A stretch of DNA of 64,000 nt from Lathyrus oleraceus (GCF_024323335.1 NC_066585.1:182422294-182486293); one strand, 5' to 3'; counted from the stretch's first letter, positions 46,706-58,481 are shown. Translations and numbers: made by a program. The notes: generated from the letters alone by a model not told the origin.

Positions 46706-48809
46706 GGTGGCAAGGATTCCTTCATAAAGATCCAACATGTAATTGCCTTGAGGTGCGATAATGATTCCTTTATTAGGGTCCAACATGTAATCGCCTCGAG
46801 GGACAACAAGGATTCCGTCATAAAGATCCATCATATTCAACAACCTTAAATGAGATCTTGATAATATTCCTTCGCATCTTTGGTATCCTGCATGTAAATT
46901 AGAAATAATCTAAAACTTATATAAATAAAGTGAGGGCCTTATTAAAAATTATGTGCCACTTTAATAGCACAGGAAAAGAGTTCCCCCCCACAAAAAGTCA
47001 TTATCCTTACAAAACGGTTGGGAATATAACTCACATATACGAAATAAACATAAAAAAATCAGAACTCAATGAGGCTCATCGCCCTAGCAATCATCCCTTG
47101 GTAGGAGATCTTCTTCCACAACCTTAGTGTTCCCCCTTTTTGGAATGGTTAAGTAGTCCTCTACAAATGCTTCTCCTGGCGGCGTTCGCCCATTCTCCTT
47201 TATGCCCACAATGTTCATGTCTATTATTTTGACCTTCAACTTCAAGATTTAGACATAGAGCTTTCTTCCAATCTCTAGGTTCCCCTAGATAACACCGACT
47301 TGCCAATTGATTAACGACATATCGCCCTATGATCATTTTTTATATTATGAGGTGCATTAATTACTAGATATCTTACCTTTGATCTATATGGCATTTTTTT
47401 TCTTCCCCAAAGGTGATATTCAAAGTTATGTACCCCTTCACCTGCATCCTTCTTGGTGAATGTAATCTTGATCTTTGAAGTTCCTGATCCGTCTTCCTTG
47501 GGGTCAACAGGTGAACCATCAATGGCTAGGTTTTGACGGGAATATTTGTTTGGGCACAATTGGTATCTCCGCCTCCAACGAATGCTCTTGTGATAGTGTT
47601 GAGCGTGTGACAGATAGTCATGTCACCCTCCTTCTTACTTGACTCATTTCATTTATTGGATATAGGGATCCTAGGGACATCCCATGCCTAGGAACTAGAT
47701 CCCCTTGATTCTCCACCAAGGTTACACTTAACATACTTCTTTAAGTGTCCCTCCTAGATCAGACACTCTATCTTCTTCTTAAGTTGTAGACAGTCATCGA
47801 TGTGGTGTCCCTTGATCTTATGGAACTTACACCAATTAAATGGCTCGGGCCTCATGATGTCCACCTTTAGGGATAGTTGTTGAGTGATGTTATATATGTG
47901 AATGAATTCTCGCCATATCGGCTCTCGACGAGTATTCAAAGGCCTGGAACTTTTCACTGGATTTCCACTCTTCTTAAATGTTGTCTTCTCCATCATAGGC
48001 GACATGTATTAGTTCCTTTGTGAGATGTACATATTGGAGCGTGTTATTTTTCATCATGCCCGTTTCTTGTTAGCGCTGATGGATATAAAAGACAATATCC
48101 TCTAGGATTTGGTTATGGCGATGGATGTCATCCATAATAGTGCGCATCTCCCCTATGACACTTTCCTCATCGTCAGATTACTCACTAGCCAAAGTTGTTG
48201 TATTTTTGTTCATCGTGATGGACTGAGATAATGAACGTGAAGATAGTAATCTGATTGAATACTGCAACGGTGGCCCATGCCATTTTTACCAGGGCCCCTA
48301 GTGATTAAGGGTTGTCAATCCCTAGTGATTAAGGGATGTCAGAGGCTTTAAGGTTATTGTGAGGTTGAGAACTAACTCACATGTGGTGCTAAACCCCTGT
48401 ATGTATGTATTTATATGTTAAAGTTAGGTTGTCCCTGCAATCATGATGATAAGATATTTATACCCGTACTGGACTCGAATCCTAGACTTCATTAGAAATA
48501 GCGACCATTTAGGGAGTGTGCAGTTTACCTCCAGATATTCGGGAGAATGTGGTCCACCTCTGTCACAACTTCTTCCATGCCGTTACAGGAGGATAACACA
48601 TCACTCCTTTTGGTTATATGCGACTTATCCCAGAGAAGGGCAAGACATCTAACAAATGGGTGATGCATTCAATAAAAGGGTGATTGATATCGTAAACGGT
48701 CGAGTGGAGATCTCCATGTCGCCTCTTAAGACTCTTTTACAAATATACCGATACAATGTTTAACAAATAAGAAAATTTGTTGGGATTACATTTCATCGAC
48801 ATATTCTCG
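46706..48809 (-). mobile_element. Tat-like Ty3/gypsy remnant T2, second copy
   Basis: Colinear with T1 but shorter: it lacks the hAT element and about 550 bp of gag (T1 42,765-43,320). Gag nucleocapsid motif WCKFHKIKGHHIDDCLQLKK lies at about 47,835-47,775. The protease-region frame at 47,559-47,125 includes ITFTKKDAGEGVHNFEYHL and RYLVINAPHN, matching the block before the Tat protease active site. A local tandem duplication (ctagtgattaaggg twice, 48,298-48,330) is unique to this copy. Confidence 0.75.
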
Positions 48810-49970
48810 TGTAATATCATTGATCAAGAATATACAATTCCAATCAGCTATTAATATTATCACCCATTACTCTCATTCCAACTCATATCTAAATCAACTG
48901 CATGAGATCAATCATATTATCTAATAGACAGAGGAAGGTTGAGGATCATATAGTTCAACTTCATTCTCATATGTTTTTTTTATCGATCTTCCTCTATCGA
49001 GTTTATTTGCAGCTGCATGGTTTCATCGTGGCATTGCAGTTACTATAGACAACTTGAATTTTGGCTATGGCCTTATTCTAGCTACCTACAACTTATTGTG
49101 GTGGTTATTGACCGTGAGAGCCATGTGAACAGATCAAGTAATTTTCTAAAGTTTGGCCAAATGTTCGTTAAGCATTGGTTCTTATTTTAGTAAAAGTTAC
49201 AACATGAGCAATTTCTCAAAGAAAAAATTACAAAATAAATCTTAACAGACACAATCACATAAAACTAAAATAGAAAAGATCTAAACCACTTTTGCCGGTA
49301 GCACCAAAATGTTGTGTCCTTAGGGCTGGTACACCACATGACAACTTAGGCTTAAATCATATCTTTCTGCCAAATATTTGGGAACAAAATCAGAACCAGA
49401 CGCCATCAAATATCTCCTCTAACGACTTCTAACAAACAATCATTAACACAAAACTAGAATCAACTTTATTTGCTTTCTTATGCATAAATTAAACAATCTC
49501 CCCCCCCCCCACAGTTCTAAATACTATTAATTCTTCAAATTTGCGTGTCACTGCAGCTATGAAATATTATCCGCTTTAAATATTTAAACTCGATTCTCAA
49601 ATAATGTAAGATTATTTTAACCGATCCGAATTAGTTATTTTTAAAGAGAGTTGAATAATGTATGTTTTAATTTTTGTTGAAAAGGAAATAATTTGACCTC
49701 ACCTAGCATTTTATAACAGAACACAGATTTTGTAAATCACAACAGTCAAATTAGTTATCAAGATGAGGAATATATTCTTCTCTCTCTCTCTCTCTCATAA
49801 GAAACACATGGATTAACTTGGAAGTTGGAACCATAGAAAACACCTCTCATAACACATGATGCTTTGGTTACAAGCATTTATTTATATCTCTTACAACATC
49901 CAAAACTTTGTTTATACTTTCTCTCTCACATCTAAAGATATATCTTGTTTCTGAATTTCCAACATCTAAA
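48810..49970. other. Intergenic region upstream of the bHLH gene
   Basis: No supported gene. It contains a C run (49,500-49,511) and a (TC)9 run (49,779-49,796) about 175 bp before the bHLH start codon, a common feature of plant core promoters. A weak TATA-like tttatttatatc lies near 49,878. No element ends were recognised. Confidence 0.5.
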
Positions 49971-51356
49971 ATGGAACAAGGAAATGACCATAGATTATAT
50001 GTGTCTATAGAGGATTTAGGTTTCAATGGTGAAAATTGTAACAATAGAGGAAAATTGAGAAAGATTAACCACTATGATGATGATACACATGTGTACACAT
50101 CAAAGAACCTTGAGACAGAAAGAAAAAGGAGGGAGAAACTCAGTAGCAGACTTTTGATGCTTCGTTCTTTAGTACCAAACATCACAAATGTAATTAACCA
50201 CTTAAACTTAACTCTTTATCTTAATTTTAATACTTTATCATTTAAAATCTATTTAATATTGAGTTAACAATTTAATTTGAATTTTAGATGAACAAAGCAA
50301 GCATTATTGAAGATGCTATCACTTACATGCAAAAATTGCAAAATGAAGTTAAGAGTCTCACGGAAGAGCTTCATGATATGGGAGGAACAAAAGAGAAAAA
50401 ATCTGAGCCAAAAAGAAGTGGTTCTGCTGCTGAAGCAGAGATGAAAAATTGGGGCATACAGGTTTTATAAAATTCATTTATTTCCTAACAATGAGTTTTT
50501 TTAATCTAAATGCATATTTGTATTCGCACGGTGATAAAATAGATCTGGTCCGTCAGAATCTCGATGGGTTAAGATTTTAAACCCTAATTTTGTATTGTGT
50601 CCATCCGTTTATATTTCTATTCGCACGAACTTCATATATAATTTTTTAAATTTTAGACATAAAAAGTTCGATGCTAAATATGTCTATCCAGTCCCATTTT
50701 TTTTTCGAGCATTCACTTTACCCTGCTCTCACTTTTATACTTAGGTAGAATAAGATTTTATGTACGCATCCTCGAATATATCTATCATGTCCCATTTTTT
50801 TTTGAACTTTTGCTGAACGGATATTACTCGTTTGTCACCTTTACATATACATACTCATACTGAGACATTAAACACTACACTGATACGTTACGAAATATTA
50901 ATATGACAATATTTGATACGTTGACATGTATTAGAATCCGGATACGTGAGAATACTATATAGTTTATAATATTTTGGTTTTAGTAATATTATGTGTTAAA
51001 TTGTACAGGAAGAGATTGAGGTGGCAAAGGTTGATAAGAATAAGATATGGGTTAAGATGATACTTGTGAACAAGAGGGGAAGGTTATTGAAATTAATTGA
51101 AGATTTGAATGATTCACGCATTGAAATGATTGACATTAGTGTTACAACTATAGAAGGAGCATATCTTGTTACAGCAACATTACAGGTGAGAAACTTATTA
51201 ATACATGCTAATAATACATGTTATTATTTGCTTTAGTTTTAAAAAACTATAGGATTGTTATGTTAATTATATTTATTTTTATTTTTATTTTTTCAGGGCT
51301 TAGATGGTGAACCACTTGAAGAATATCACATTCCAACTCTTATCAAGTTAGATTAG
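49971..51356 (+). CDS. DYT1: bHLH transcription factor, DYT1-like (tapetum development), four exons
   Basis: Exons 49,971-50,189, 50,288-50,461, 51,009-51,185 and 51,297-51,356 give 209 residues; all introns begin GT and end AG, and every exon is a whole number of codons. The basic region and helix 1 (residues about 44-70) read SKNLETERKRREKL and LRSLVPNIT. The Glu-Arg DNA contacts of the bHLH family are present, with Asn at the usual His position, as in DYT1/AMS. Helix 2 (MNKASIIEDAITYMQKLQ) starts exon 2; the first intron lies in the loop. The C-terminal ACT-like part (IWVKMILVNKRGRLL, MIDISVTTIEGAYLV) supports dimerisation. Arabidopsis DYT1 (about 207 residues, from memory) aligns throughout. 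It likely acts in the nucleus of tapetal cells in anthers, inferred from the family. The frame is intact and this is the only host gene seen. Confidence 0.9.
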
Positions 51357-51917
51357 AGCAATTGAAAAAGTTATTTTGCATTAATCTATTAAATTGAAAT
51401 GAACATTAGATTATTGTATTGCTCAATTAACTTGTACTGACTCTATTAAGTTGTTTCTAATCATGCTTTTTTTACAAGTTATATTTTATTTGGACCAGTG
51501 AACACAATGTTATTCTGGGTTTGGTTAGAATGTAATTTCAAAACTTTAAAGACAATATTCAAAGTAAATCTATTAGAATAAGAAATTAACTAAACTTTTA
51601 TAATATTGATTGTTTAATGGATTTTTAAATTACAAATCTTTTATTAGTATTATTTATGCAATGTCGTGGAGATATAGGATCGATTTGTTTCAATTTTATT
51701 AAATAGATTTTTTTTAATATTTTTAAAAATAAATTTTGTAAAAATGTCTTTTTTAAGTATCACAATTTTTTTTAAATTCGTTTTTAATAAATTAAAACAT
51801 TAATTTTAACATCCTATAATATAAATGTATATTATTGAAGATCAAAACATATATTCGAAATCACAATATTTAAAAAATTATATCTCAAAATAATTTTTAT
51901 AAAAAAGATTTGTTTTT
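51357..51917. other. bHLH 3' region and AT-rich intergenic DNA
   Basis: Presumably starts with the 3' untranslated region. No gene, and no clear polyadenylation motif stands out. The DNA becomes strongly AT-rich toward the Mutator-like element. Confidence 0.5.
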
Positions 51918-52100
51918 TAAAATAATTATTTTTTTATTTAAATATCAAAATAACCAAATTTTCAAATTAGTTATCAAAATAACCATTTTTTCCTACTGAT
52001 GCATCCAATTATCTTTCAAAGGAGACTTCATTGGAGCTGACGCATGCTTGCAATGTCAATGCATGTAGGCGCTCATGCATCTGGCGCATGCATGCGTTGA

Positions 52101-52158
52101 TGCCACATGCATTGGTGCATGCATACACTACATAGTGTATGCGCCAATGCATGTGGCA
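52101..52158. repeat. Near-perfect 58-bp hairpin in the Mutator-like end
   Basis: tgccacatgcattggtgcat opens an arm whose reverse complement follows after a 2-base loop, tagtgtat..gccaatgcatgtggca. Only a 4-base bulge breaks the pairing. Confidence 0.85.
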
Positions 52159-52261
52159 CATGCACCTTCCTTTTTTCTAATTTTAAATTTTATAATTATA
52201 ATTAATTAAATTAAATATTTAAATTAAATATTATTTATATTATAAAGTAAAAATATATAAA

Positions 52262-53441
52262 ATTGACAAGAATTTCAATGACTCGCCCGATTGAAACGCC
52301 CACATATTCCACATCCAGGTGCGTTAGTCTGTCTTCGAAGTCTCCCACGATTTCCCTGAGGTGTTAACGTTTGGGGTCTTTGAGTGCTGACATGATTTAA
52401 TGGTGGCTGGTGTGAAGGTCCGGTGGAAGGTCCAACGGTATTTGATAGACTTGTCATTATTTGTCCCCAATAGTTGGGGGTTGTCGCCAACGACACTTCT
52501 GTAATTGAGTTTGGTGCCCATGTTGTCGTAGTTGGGTCGTTGTGGTTGGGTGAATTGTGGGCGGTATGGTTGTCTGAATTGGGACATTGAATCATTTTGG
52601 AAACAAAGCAATGGTTCATGTGGTGTACTAAAGTCAAACAATGGTTGGGTGTTGTGGCGATGAGATGTTTGGGTCTTTATTGGTGGGGGCTACGATGGCA
52701 TGACGTTGAATCGTATGAATCATCTCGACTATAGACTATTGTGGTGGTTGCGTATGGTTGTTGGTGGTTAGGGTTTGATTCTTGGTTTTGAGTTTGGGTG
52801 TGTGACATGAATTGGTTGCGAGGTTGAGTGTTTGGTGGTTGGGTGTATATGGTAGGGTGATGGTGTGAGGTTGGTCGTTGGGTTTGGGTGGGTTGACATT
52901 GTTCTTGGACGGGGATTTGTCGTTGGACGTATGATGACGAAGCTCGTTGGCTTGGATCAATCAAATACCTTGGCTCAAACACAAATTATGGCGTTGTAAC
53001 CGACCTGAACCATGTCATATAATGTTGAGTTGGTCTAGCACCATGTATGACTGGTTCGTTTAAGATGTGTTATCGGCGATTCCTCCAATGACGACACATC
53101 TCTTTTGGAAAGTCTCTCCATTCGGAATAATCCCATTGGCCATCGACTCTTTATTGAGGCCAATCTCTCAAAAACGTCGGAGGTTCTGCAATTTGTTGTT
53201 GCATGCCGAACTGCAGTTTTACATGGTCACTCTAGTGCATCTCCACAGTAGTGAACCGGATAATTGGTGTTTTTGCTGTCCAAACGGCAGCATCATCATG
53301 GTTAACCTAATGATCAAGACCCAAATATGGCCTCTAGATAAACTGTACAAGAATATGACTTGATTAGATGATATGTAATTGGACAATTTTTTTAAATCAA
53401 ATGTAGAGTTGTGTAGTAGTATTACATCGTCTGGTCCAATG
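52262..53441 (-). pseudogene. Plant mobile domain (PMD) gene remnant, copy 1
   Basis: Reading leftward from 53,441: blocks matching the C-terminal half of PMD proteins (AAVWTAKTP-like and MCRHWR-like motifs at about 53,290-53,090, with a stop), then SYMVLDQLN, then FEPRYLIDPSQRASSS (52,980-52,930), a Pro/Gln/Thr-rich tail (52,930-52,680) and a terminal Cys pair CGICGRF at 52,290. PMD genes occur in the MAIN/MAIL1 family and are carried by Mutator-like and gypsy elements. Copy 2 lies at 55,522-57,130. At 53,441 the homology to copy 2 stops abruptly. Confidence 0.7.
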
Positions 53442-53804
53442 CGAATGCAGAAAGTTTCAAGCCTTTCGTATGCCCTGCTCCCATGTCATAGCGACATGTT
53501 CAAAGGTTCGACGGGATCCATCCTACTTACTATCCGACGTTTACAAAGTCATAAGCATCTCCAATGTTTACAAAATTAGCTTTTCAGTGGTAGAAAAAGA
53601 GGATTAGTGGTATGCATATCAAGGGGACATTCTCTGGCATAATGAAGTAATGCAAAGAAAGAAAAAGGGTCGTCCAAACAACACCCGTATTCGAACTGGA
53701 ATGGATACAACAAACAAAATGATTAGATTATGTAGTTCATGTCGTCAGCCCGATCATAATCGTACTAACTGTCCCAATGTTAGAACAAGCACAACAAGAT
53801 AATT
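53442..53804 (+). pseudogene. Mutator transposase C-terminal fragment
   Basis: The end reads KKKGRPNNTRIRTGMD followed by CSSCRQPDHNRTNC (53,735-53,776) and a stop at 53,802. This is the CX2CX4HX4C zinc knuckle and basic GRP motif of plant MuDR transposases. The upstream part has stops and cannot be followed far. It is fused head-to-head with the PMD remnant. Confidence 0.7.
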
Positions 53805-53955
53805 TTAATTATAACTCTTTTGCTTTATATTAAAAACAACATCTATTTCATATGATAACTTTGTGAGAAAATATATTCACAAACAAATACAACACATACA
53901 ACACACAAGTAACACATACAAAACAACACAACAAACTACAACAAATAAAATAACA

Positions 53956-54303
53956 TTAATAACAAATACAACACATAAACAACATAATTATGCAATTACA
54001 ACAACATAAATATGCGATTACAACCATCAAAACAATTTTGAACATAGTATACATCATCTTGTGAACGTCTCTGTCAGTCTTAATATTCACCCATACACGA
54101 ACTTTTCCATTTTGGTTAAACGTGGACTCAAGCCATTGAATTCTTCTAATTGTTTCACCCTCTACAATTTCTCCATCTAACCAATGGTTCAACGTACGAT
54201 TAAGACGTTCGAACGATTATATATTTCAAAATCGAATCTTTATCAGATGTTGCACTGTTGAAAAGATTAAATCGATATTTCTCTTGTGAATGTATTCAGA
54301 CAT
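53956..54303 (-). pseudogene. Mutator-like element N-terminal protein fragment
   Basis: A frame from ATG 54,303 (MSEYIHKRNIDLIF) with two stops, then LNHWLDGEIVEGETIRRIQW and VRVWVNIKTDRDVHKMMY to about 54,020. The position just inside the terminal repeat and the opposite strand suggest the start of an element-encoded protein. I cannot assign a domain. The final hydrophobic stretch (54,020-53,956) is probably read-through. Confidence 0.45.
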
Positions 54304-54691
54304 GGTTAAAGAAAACAAAATTGAAGGAGATTGAAGGAAAATGGAAGGAGGGTAAGAAGTTATGTGAAAAAATATGGGAGATGTGCAGTGTATTTATAGA
54401 TGAACACATGCATGTGCGCTAGTGTCATAGGCGTCACACACACATAACACATGCATGCGCCTCGCAAGCACACATGCATGCGCCTCGCAAGCAAACATGC
54501 ATGCGTCAGATGCATGGGCGCTTAAGGGCAATGGCATTGCAAGCATGCGTCAGCTCCAATGGCACCTCCTTTGAATGATTATTGGATGCGTCCGTTCAAC
54601 TGGCGCATCAATAGTGAAAGGTTGTTATTTTGGTAATTAATTTGAAAATTTGATTATTTTGGTATTTAAATTGAAAGAAGTGGTTATTTTC

Positions 54692-55184
54692 AAAAAAAAT
54701 CAATAAAAAACTATTTAAAATAGTTTTAAAATTAAGATATTTTTATAAACTTTAATGTTTAAATTTATTTCAATAAAATTTATAAACTTTTTTAAATAAA
54801 AATATGTTACATTATAAAAAAATCATTTAAAAAAATTAAAACAAACGGATTGATAAAAAAATTGAAACAAAGAAACTCATAAAAAAAAGGAAATTATTTT
54901 TCTTTTAATTTTCTTAAATAGATATTTCTCTTCTTTTAAGGCATCTCTATAGATCCTTTATTTAGATCAAAACATACCGTTACTGATCAATCCTAGAAAT
55001 TTGGAGAAAGAATTGATAGAAGAGGTGGATTTTTTTAAATAACTATTATTTTTAAAAATAATATTAAAATAATATATATTCTTTTAAAATATATTAATAT
55101 AATATATTTTTTAAAATCATCCCTCTAAAGCATGTGTCATTTGGCATGCATGTGGTACTTACACTAAGGCACCAAAAGGATGAT
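54692..55184. other. AT-rich spacer between the two Mutator-like copies
   Basis: No gene. At about 55,130-55,184 it shows catgcatgtgg-type motifs like those inside the first element, so this is probably the edge of the second copy. Confidence 0.45.
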
Positions 55185-55192
55185 GTTAGCAT

Positions 55193-55513
55193 CAGGGCCA
55201 GTCTTGAGTCCGAACAAGAAGACCCACATCCCAGGGTCTCCAAAAAATAGGGATCTCAAAATTATTTTTTATAAATTATTAATAAAAAATAAATATATAA
55301 ATATTAGTTGTTGAATTTTATTTGTAATGTATGCTAATTAGTATAGTGGTAAAAAAAATTATTTTTTACTCAAAGGTCAATGATTCGACCCGTTGTACCT
55401 ACACTTTTACTATTTAAATGTACTATTTTAAACCAAAAAAATTTACCTTCCTTTTTATTGGGGTCCATTTTTTAAATTTGACTAGGGCCTCCAAACTTTC
55501 GGGGACGGTCCTG
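55193..55513. mobile_element. hAT-type MITE, 321 bp
   Basis: Termini CAGGGCCAGTC ... GGACGGTCCTG (inverted, imperfect) with the 8-bp duplication GTTAGCAT at 55,185-55,192 and 55,514-55,521. No coding capacity. It sits inside the second PMD-bearing element. Confidence 0.85.
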
Positions 55514-55521
55514 GTTAGCAT

Positions 55522-57130
55522 GAATATCAAGCCAATGTAATTGGCGCATGCATTATGACATTAAGAACATGTGCCATTGTATGTGCCACATGCTTTGATT
55601 ATATATTTTTTTAATTTTTAAGTTATAATTATATAAAATTGAAATAAAAAAGAAAATAAAAAATAATTAATAATATTATGTTATAAAGCTAGAATACACA
55701 ACAATTGACAAGAAAATTAATGACCTGCCCGATCGAAACGTTCCCTTGTTCCACATCCTGGTGTGTTCCTGCCTTCGAGGTCTCCCACAATTTCTCTGAG
55801 GTGTTTGAGGTCTTTGAGTATTGACATTATACAATGGTGGCTGATGTGAAGATCATACGGAAGGTTCATCGTTATTTGGCAAATTTGCCATCATTTCTCT
55901 CCAATAGCTAAGGGGGTTACCGCCAACGGCGGTGTCGTAATTGAATTCGGTGCCCATGTTGTCTTAGTTAGGTCGTTGTGGCTGGGATGTTTGTGGACGG
56001 CATGGTTGCCCGAATTGGGACATTGGATCATTTTGGAAACTAAGCAATGGTTCTTGTGGTGTAAGAAAGTCAAACAATGGTTGGGTGTTGTGGCGGTGGG
56101 ATGTTTGGGTGTTCATTGGTGGGGGCCTATGATGGGATGAGTTGGAATCGTATTAATTATTGGGGATATGACATATGTGGTGGTTGCATATGCTTGTTGG
56201 TGGTATGGGTTGGTTATTGGTTTTGTGTTTGGGTGTGTGGCATGAATTGGTTGTGAGGTTGGGTGTTTGGTGGTTGGGTGTATATGGTATGGTGACGGTG
56301 TGTGGTTGGTCGTTGGGTTTGGGTGGGTTGACATTGTTCTTTAGTTAGGTAATAGTGTGGGGTTGGTTGTTAGATGGGGATTTATTATTGGGCGTATGAT
56401 GATGAAGCTCGTTGGTGTGGATCAATCAAATACCCTGGCTCAAACACAAACTGTGGTGTTGTAACCGATCTAAACCAAGCCATATAATGTTGAGTTGGTC
56501 TAGCACCATGTATAATTGGTTCGTTTAAGATGTGTTGACGTCAATTCCTCTAATGACGACACATCTCTTTAGCGAAGTCTCTCCAATCAGAATAATCTCA
56601 ATGGCCATCGACTCTTTGTTAATGCCAATCTCTCAAACACATCAGAGGTTCTGGAATTTGTTGTTACATACCGAACTGTAGTTTCACACGGTCACTCCAG
56701 TGCATCTCCACAGTAGTGAGCCAGATGATTGGTGTTTTTGCTGTCCAAACTGCAGCATCATTGTGGTTAACCTGATGGTCAAGATCCAGATACGGCCTCC
56801 AGATAAACTGTATAAGAAATTGATATGATTAAAGGATATGTAATTTGATAATTTTTTAAAATAAAAAGTAGATTTGTTTAGTAGTAATACATCGTCTGGT
56901 CCAATGTGGTCTAAAAGATTGTGATAGACTACTACAGCGTATTTGGGACACCTGTTGTAGTTCATCCCCAGAACTCACTATATACATCGAAAAGATTGAA
57001 AATATATTAGTTACATTCAGTTTTAGTATAAAGTCTAACAAATTAGAAGATTTAAGATAAACTTACTTTGTTGCATATGGGAATATGAATGGCTTCTCGT
57101 TGATCGGGGCAAGTGACAACATTCTCGGTC
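55522..57130 (-). pseudogene. Plant mobile domain gene remnant, copy 2
   Basis: Colinear with 52,150-53,441: similar Pro/His/Thr-rich tail (56,334-56,113), PMD C-terminal blocks with stops (56,780-56,450, including DWRDFAKEMCRH then a stop) and, beyond the point where copy 1 breaks off, further upstream exons (MNYNRCPKYAVVVYHNLLD at 56,965; TENVVTCPDQREAIHIP near 57,100). Introns of the PMD gene probably separate these blocks (AT-rich gaps at 56,820-56,890 and 56,980-57,060). It is not functional. Confidence 0.65.
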
Positions 57131-57399
57131 AATCCCATGCTTGTATTAAGTAGGCGCAAGAATAAAACGTACAAGTATTTTTTATTCGCATTTTTACATA
57201 ACGAACCATATAGATGGACAAAACAGTTTAACCCTAACTATATGTGCCTACTTTATTTATGTTTCGTAACAACGACAAATACATAATATTTACCATATTA
57301 CCAGTATTTTCAGGAAATAAAAAATTACGAAATATAATCATAATATAATAACGAGCTTTAATTATCTTTTCATACTCAGTCGATTCTTTGTTTAATGTT
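57131..57399. other. Unassigned AT-rich stretch
   Basis: Nothing recognised; possibly more of the PMD-bearing element. It lies before the Athila LTR, whose start I could not fix. Confidence 0.4.
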
Positions 57400-58481
57400 T
57401 AATCAATGCATTTTGATGCACTTCTTCTACTATTCTACTTAGGCAACTCTATAATTTATTCTATTACTTTTACTACTTTAGTGTGTTTTTATATTTAAGT
57501 TTATTTTTGGCTTTACTTTATTTTCGTACTTTATTTTCAGCATAAATAGTTATTTGATACCTTGTTACTATGCAAATCATAACTTGAGCTACCAGGATCA
57601 GATTGATGTGTTCTAATATGCGTTGGAAAGTTGAGAGGATAAGCTAAAAGTTTCATGTTAAACTCAGAAGCTGATTCGGAGTGAAGAAGGGTCGAATAAT
57701 TCATTTTATTTCCAGACTTAAGAAAATACTTAGTTTTTGGGACGATTTTGTATTTTTTTCGGGTCGGTTGCTATTAGGCCCAAATTCCCTTGCTCTATTT
57801 AAACAACTTAGTAGTTTTAGGATTTGGGGGATTCAAAATTCATGAAATAGAGAATAGGGCCTATGAATACCATGGAGAGCTAATTCCAAAAGAGTTTATC
57901 TGCTGTATTCGAATTCCACTTTGAGGTTTTTATTAATTTCAGTTTAATTTCGATTTCTTTTCAGTTCTTCCTATAAACTCGTTTGCTTAATTCAATTACT
58001 TTCGTTTGCTTAATTCGATTGTTCCTTATAGGATAGAGTTGATTAAATTTGATTGTTTGTATGATCCTTAACTATAATCACGTTAGCGTAGCTTTTTCGT
58101 TATCGTATTTGATTAAGTCTTGTTTGCTTAATTCGCGTCAGCTTCAATCCGTTTTCTTAATTCGGAAATTAGGAACATACATCATATAATACCAATTACG
58201 CTTGTCAGTGGGTATTGTAATCGAATGGAGTTGAGTCCGTTAGGGAATTGAAATTATAAGAATCAATGATAAGTCGGAGATCGATACAGTAGATTAACTT
58301 ATTTATCAATTTTGCTTTTACCTTTAATCATCTTCAATTTAAGTTTTGAACCTTAAAAATCCCCTTCTTTTCATTCGTTTGGTTATAACATTCAAGAGTC
58401 CTTGTGATACGACATTCGAGTGTCGCTTCCGTTTTACTACACTTTTAAACTCGTTTTTGACCCGTGTGCGACAACGGATCA
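57400..58481 (+). repeat. Athila LTR (left border approximate)
   Basis: Ends cgacaacggatca three bases before the primer site. The interior has ctctatttaaacaac (possible core promoter, 57,792) and cttaattcgatt repeats. The left end is a guess near tttgtttaatgtttaatcaa. Confidence 0.6.

Larger units (their letters stand above)
51918..54691. mobile_element. Mutator-like element with long inverted termini
   Basis: The left end (51,918-52,090) and right end (54,515-54,691) are inverted copies. Both contain caaattttcaaatta, accaaaataac, cattggagctgac and gcatgcttgcaatg in mirror order, giving termini of about 170-200 bp. Inside are a plant-mobile-domain gene remnant (minus), a transposase C-terminal fragment (plus) and a further minus-strand fragment. 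The flanking duplication could not be read with certainty. All genes are fragments. Confidence 0.75.

Noticed and set aside
48930..49110. Possible copia RNase H or other gene remnant upstream of the bHLH gene
   Set aside because: A short resemblance (EDHIVQLH) without further motifs in any frame is not enough to support a call.
49200..49400. Possible host gene fragment around the phrase gccggtagcaccaaaatgttg
   Set aside because: No frame longer than a few dozen codons and no recognisable protein.
53067..53579. Plus-strand frames of 98 and 66 codons
   Set aside because: The recognisable protein (PMD) is on the opposite strand up to 53,441; these are antisense shadows or broken transposase sequence.
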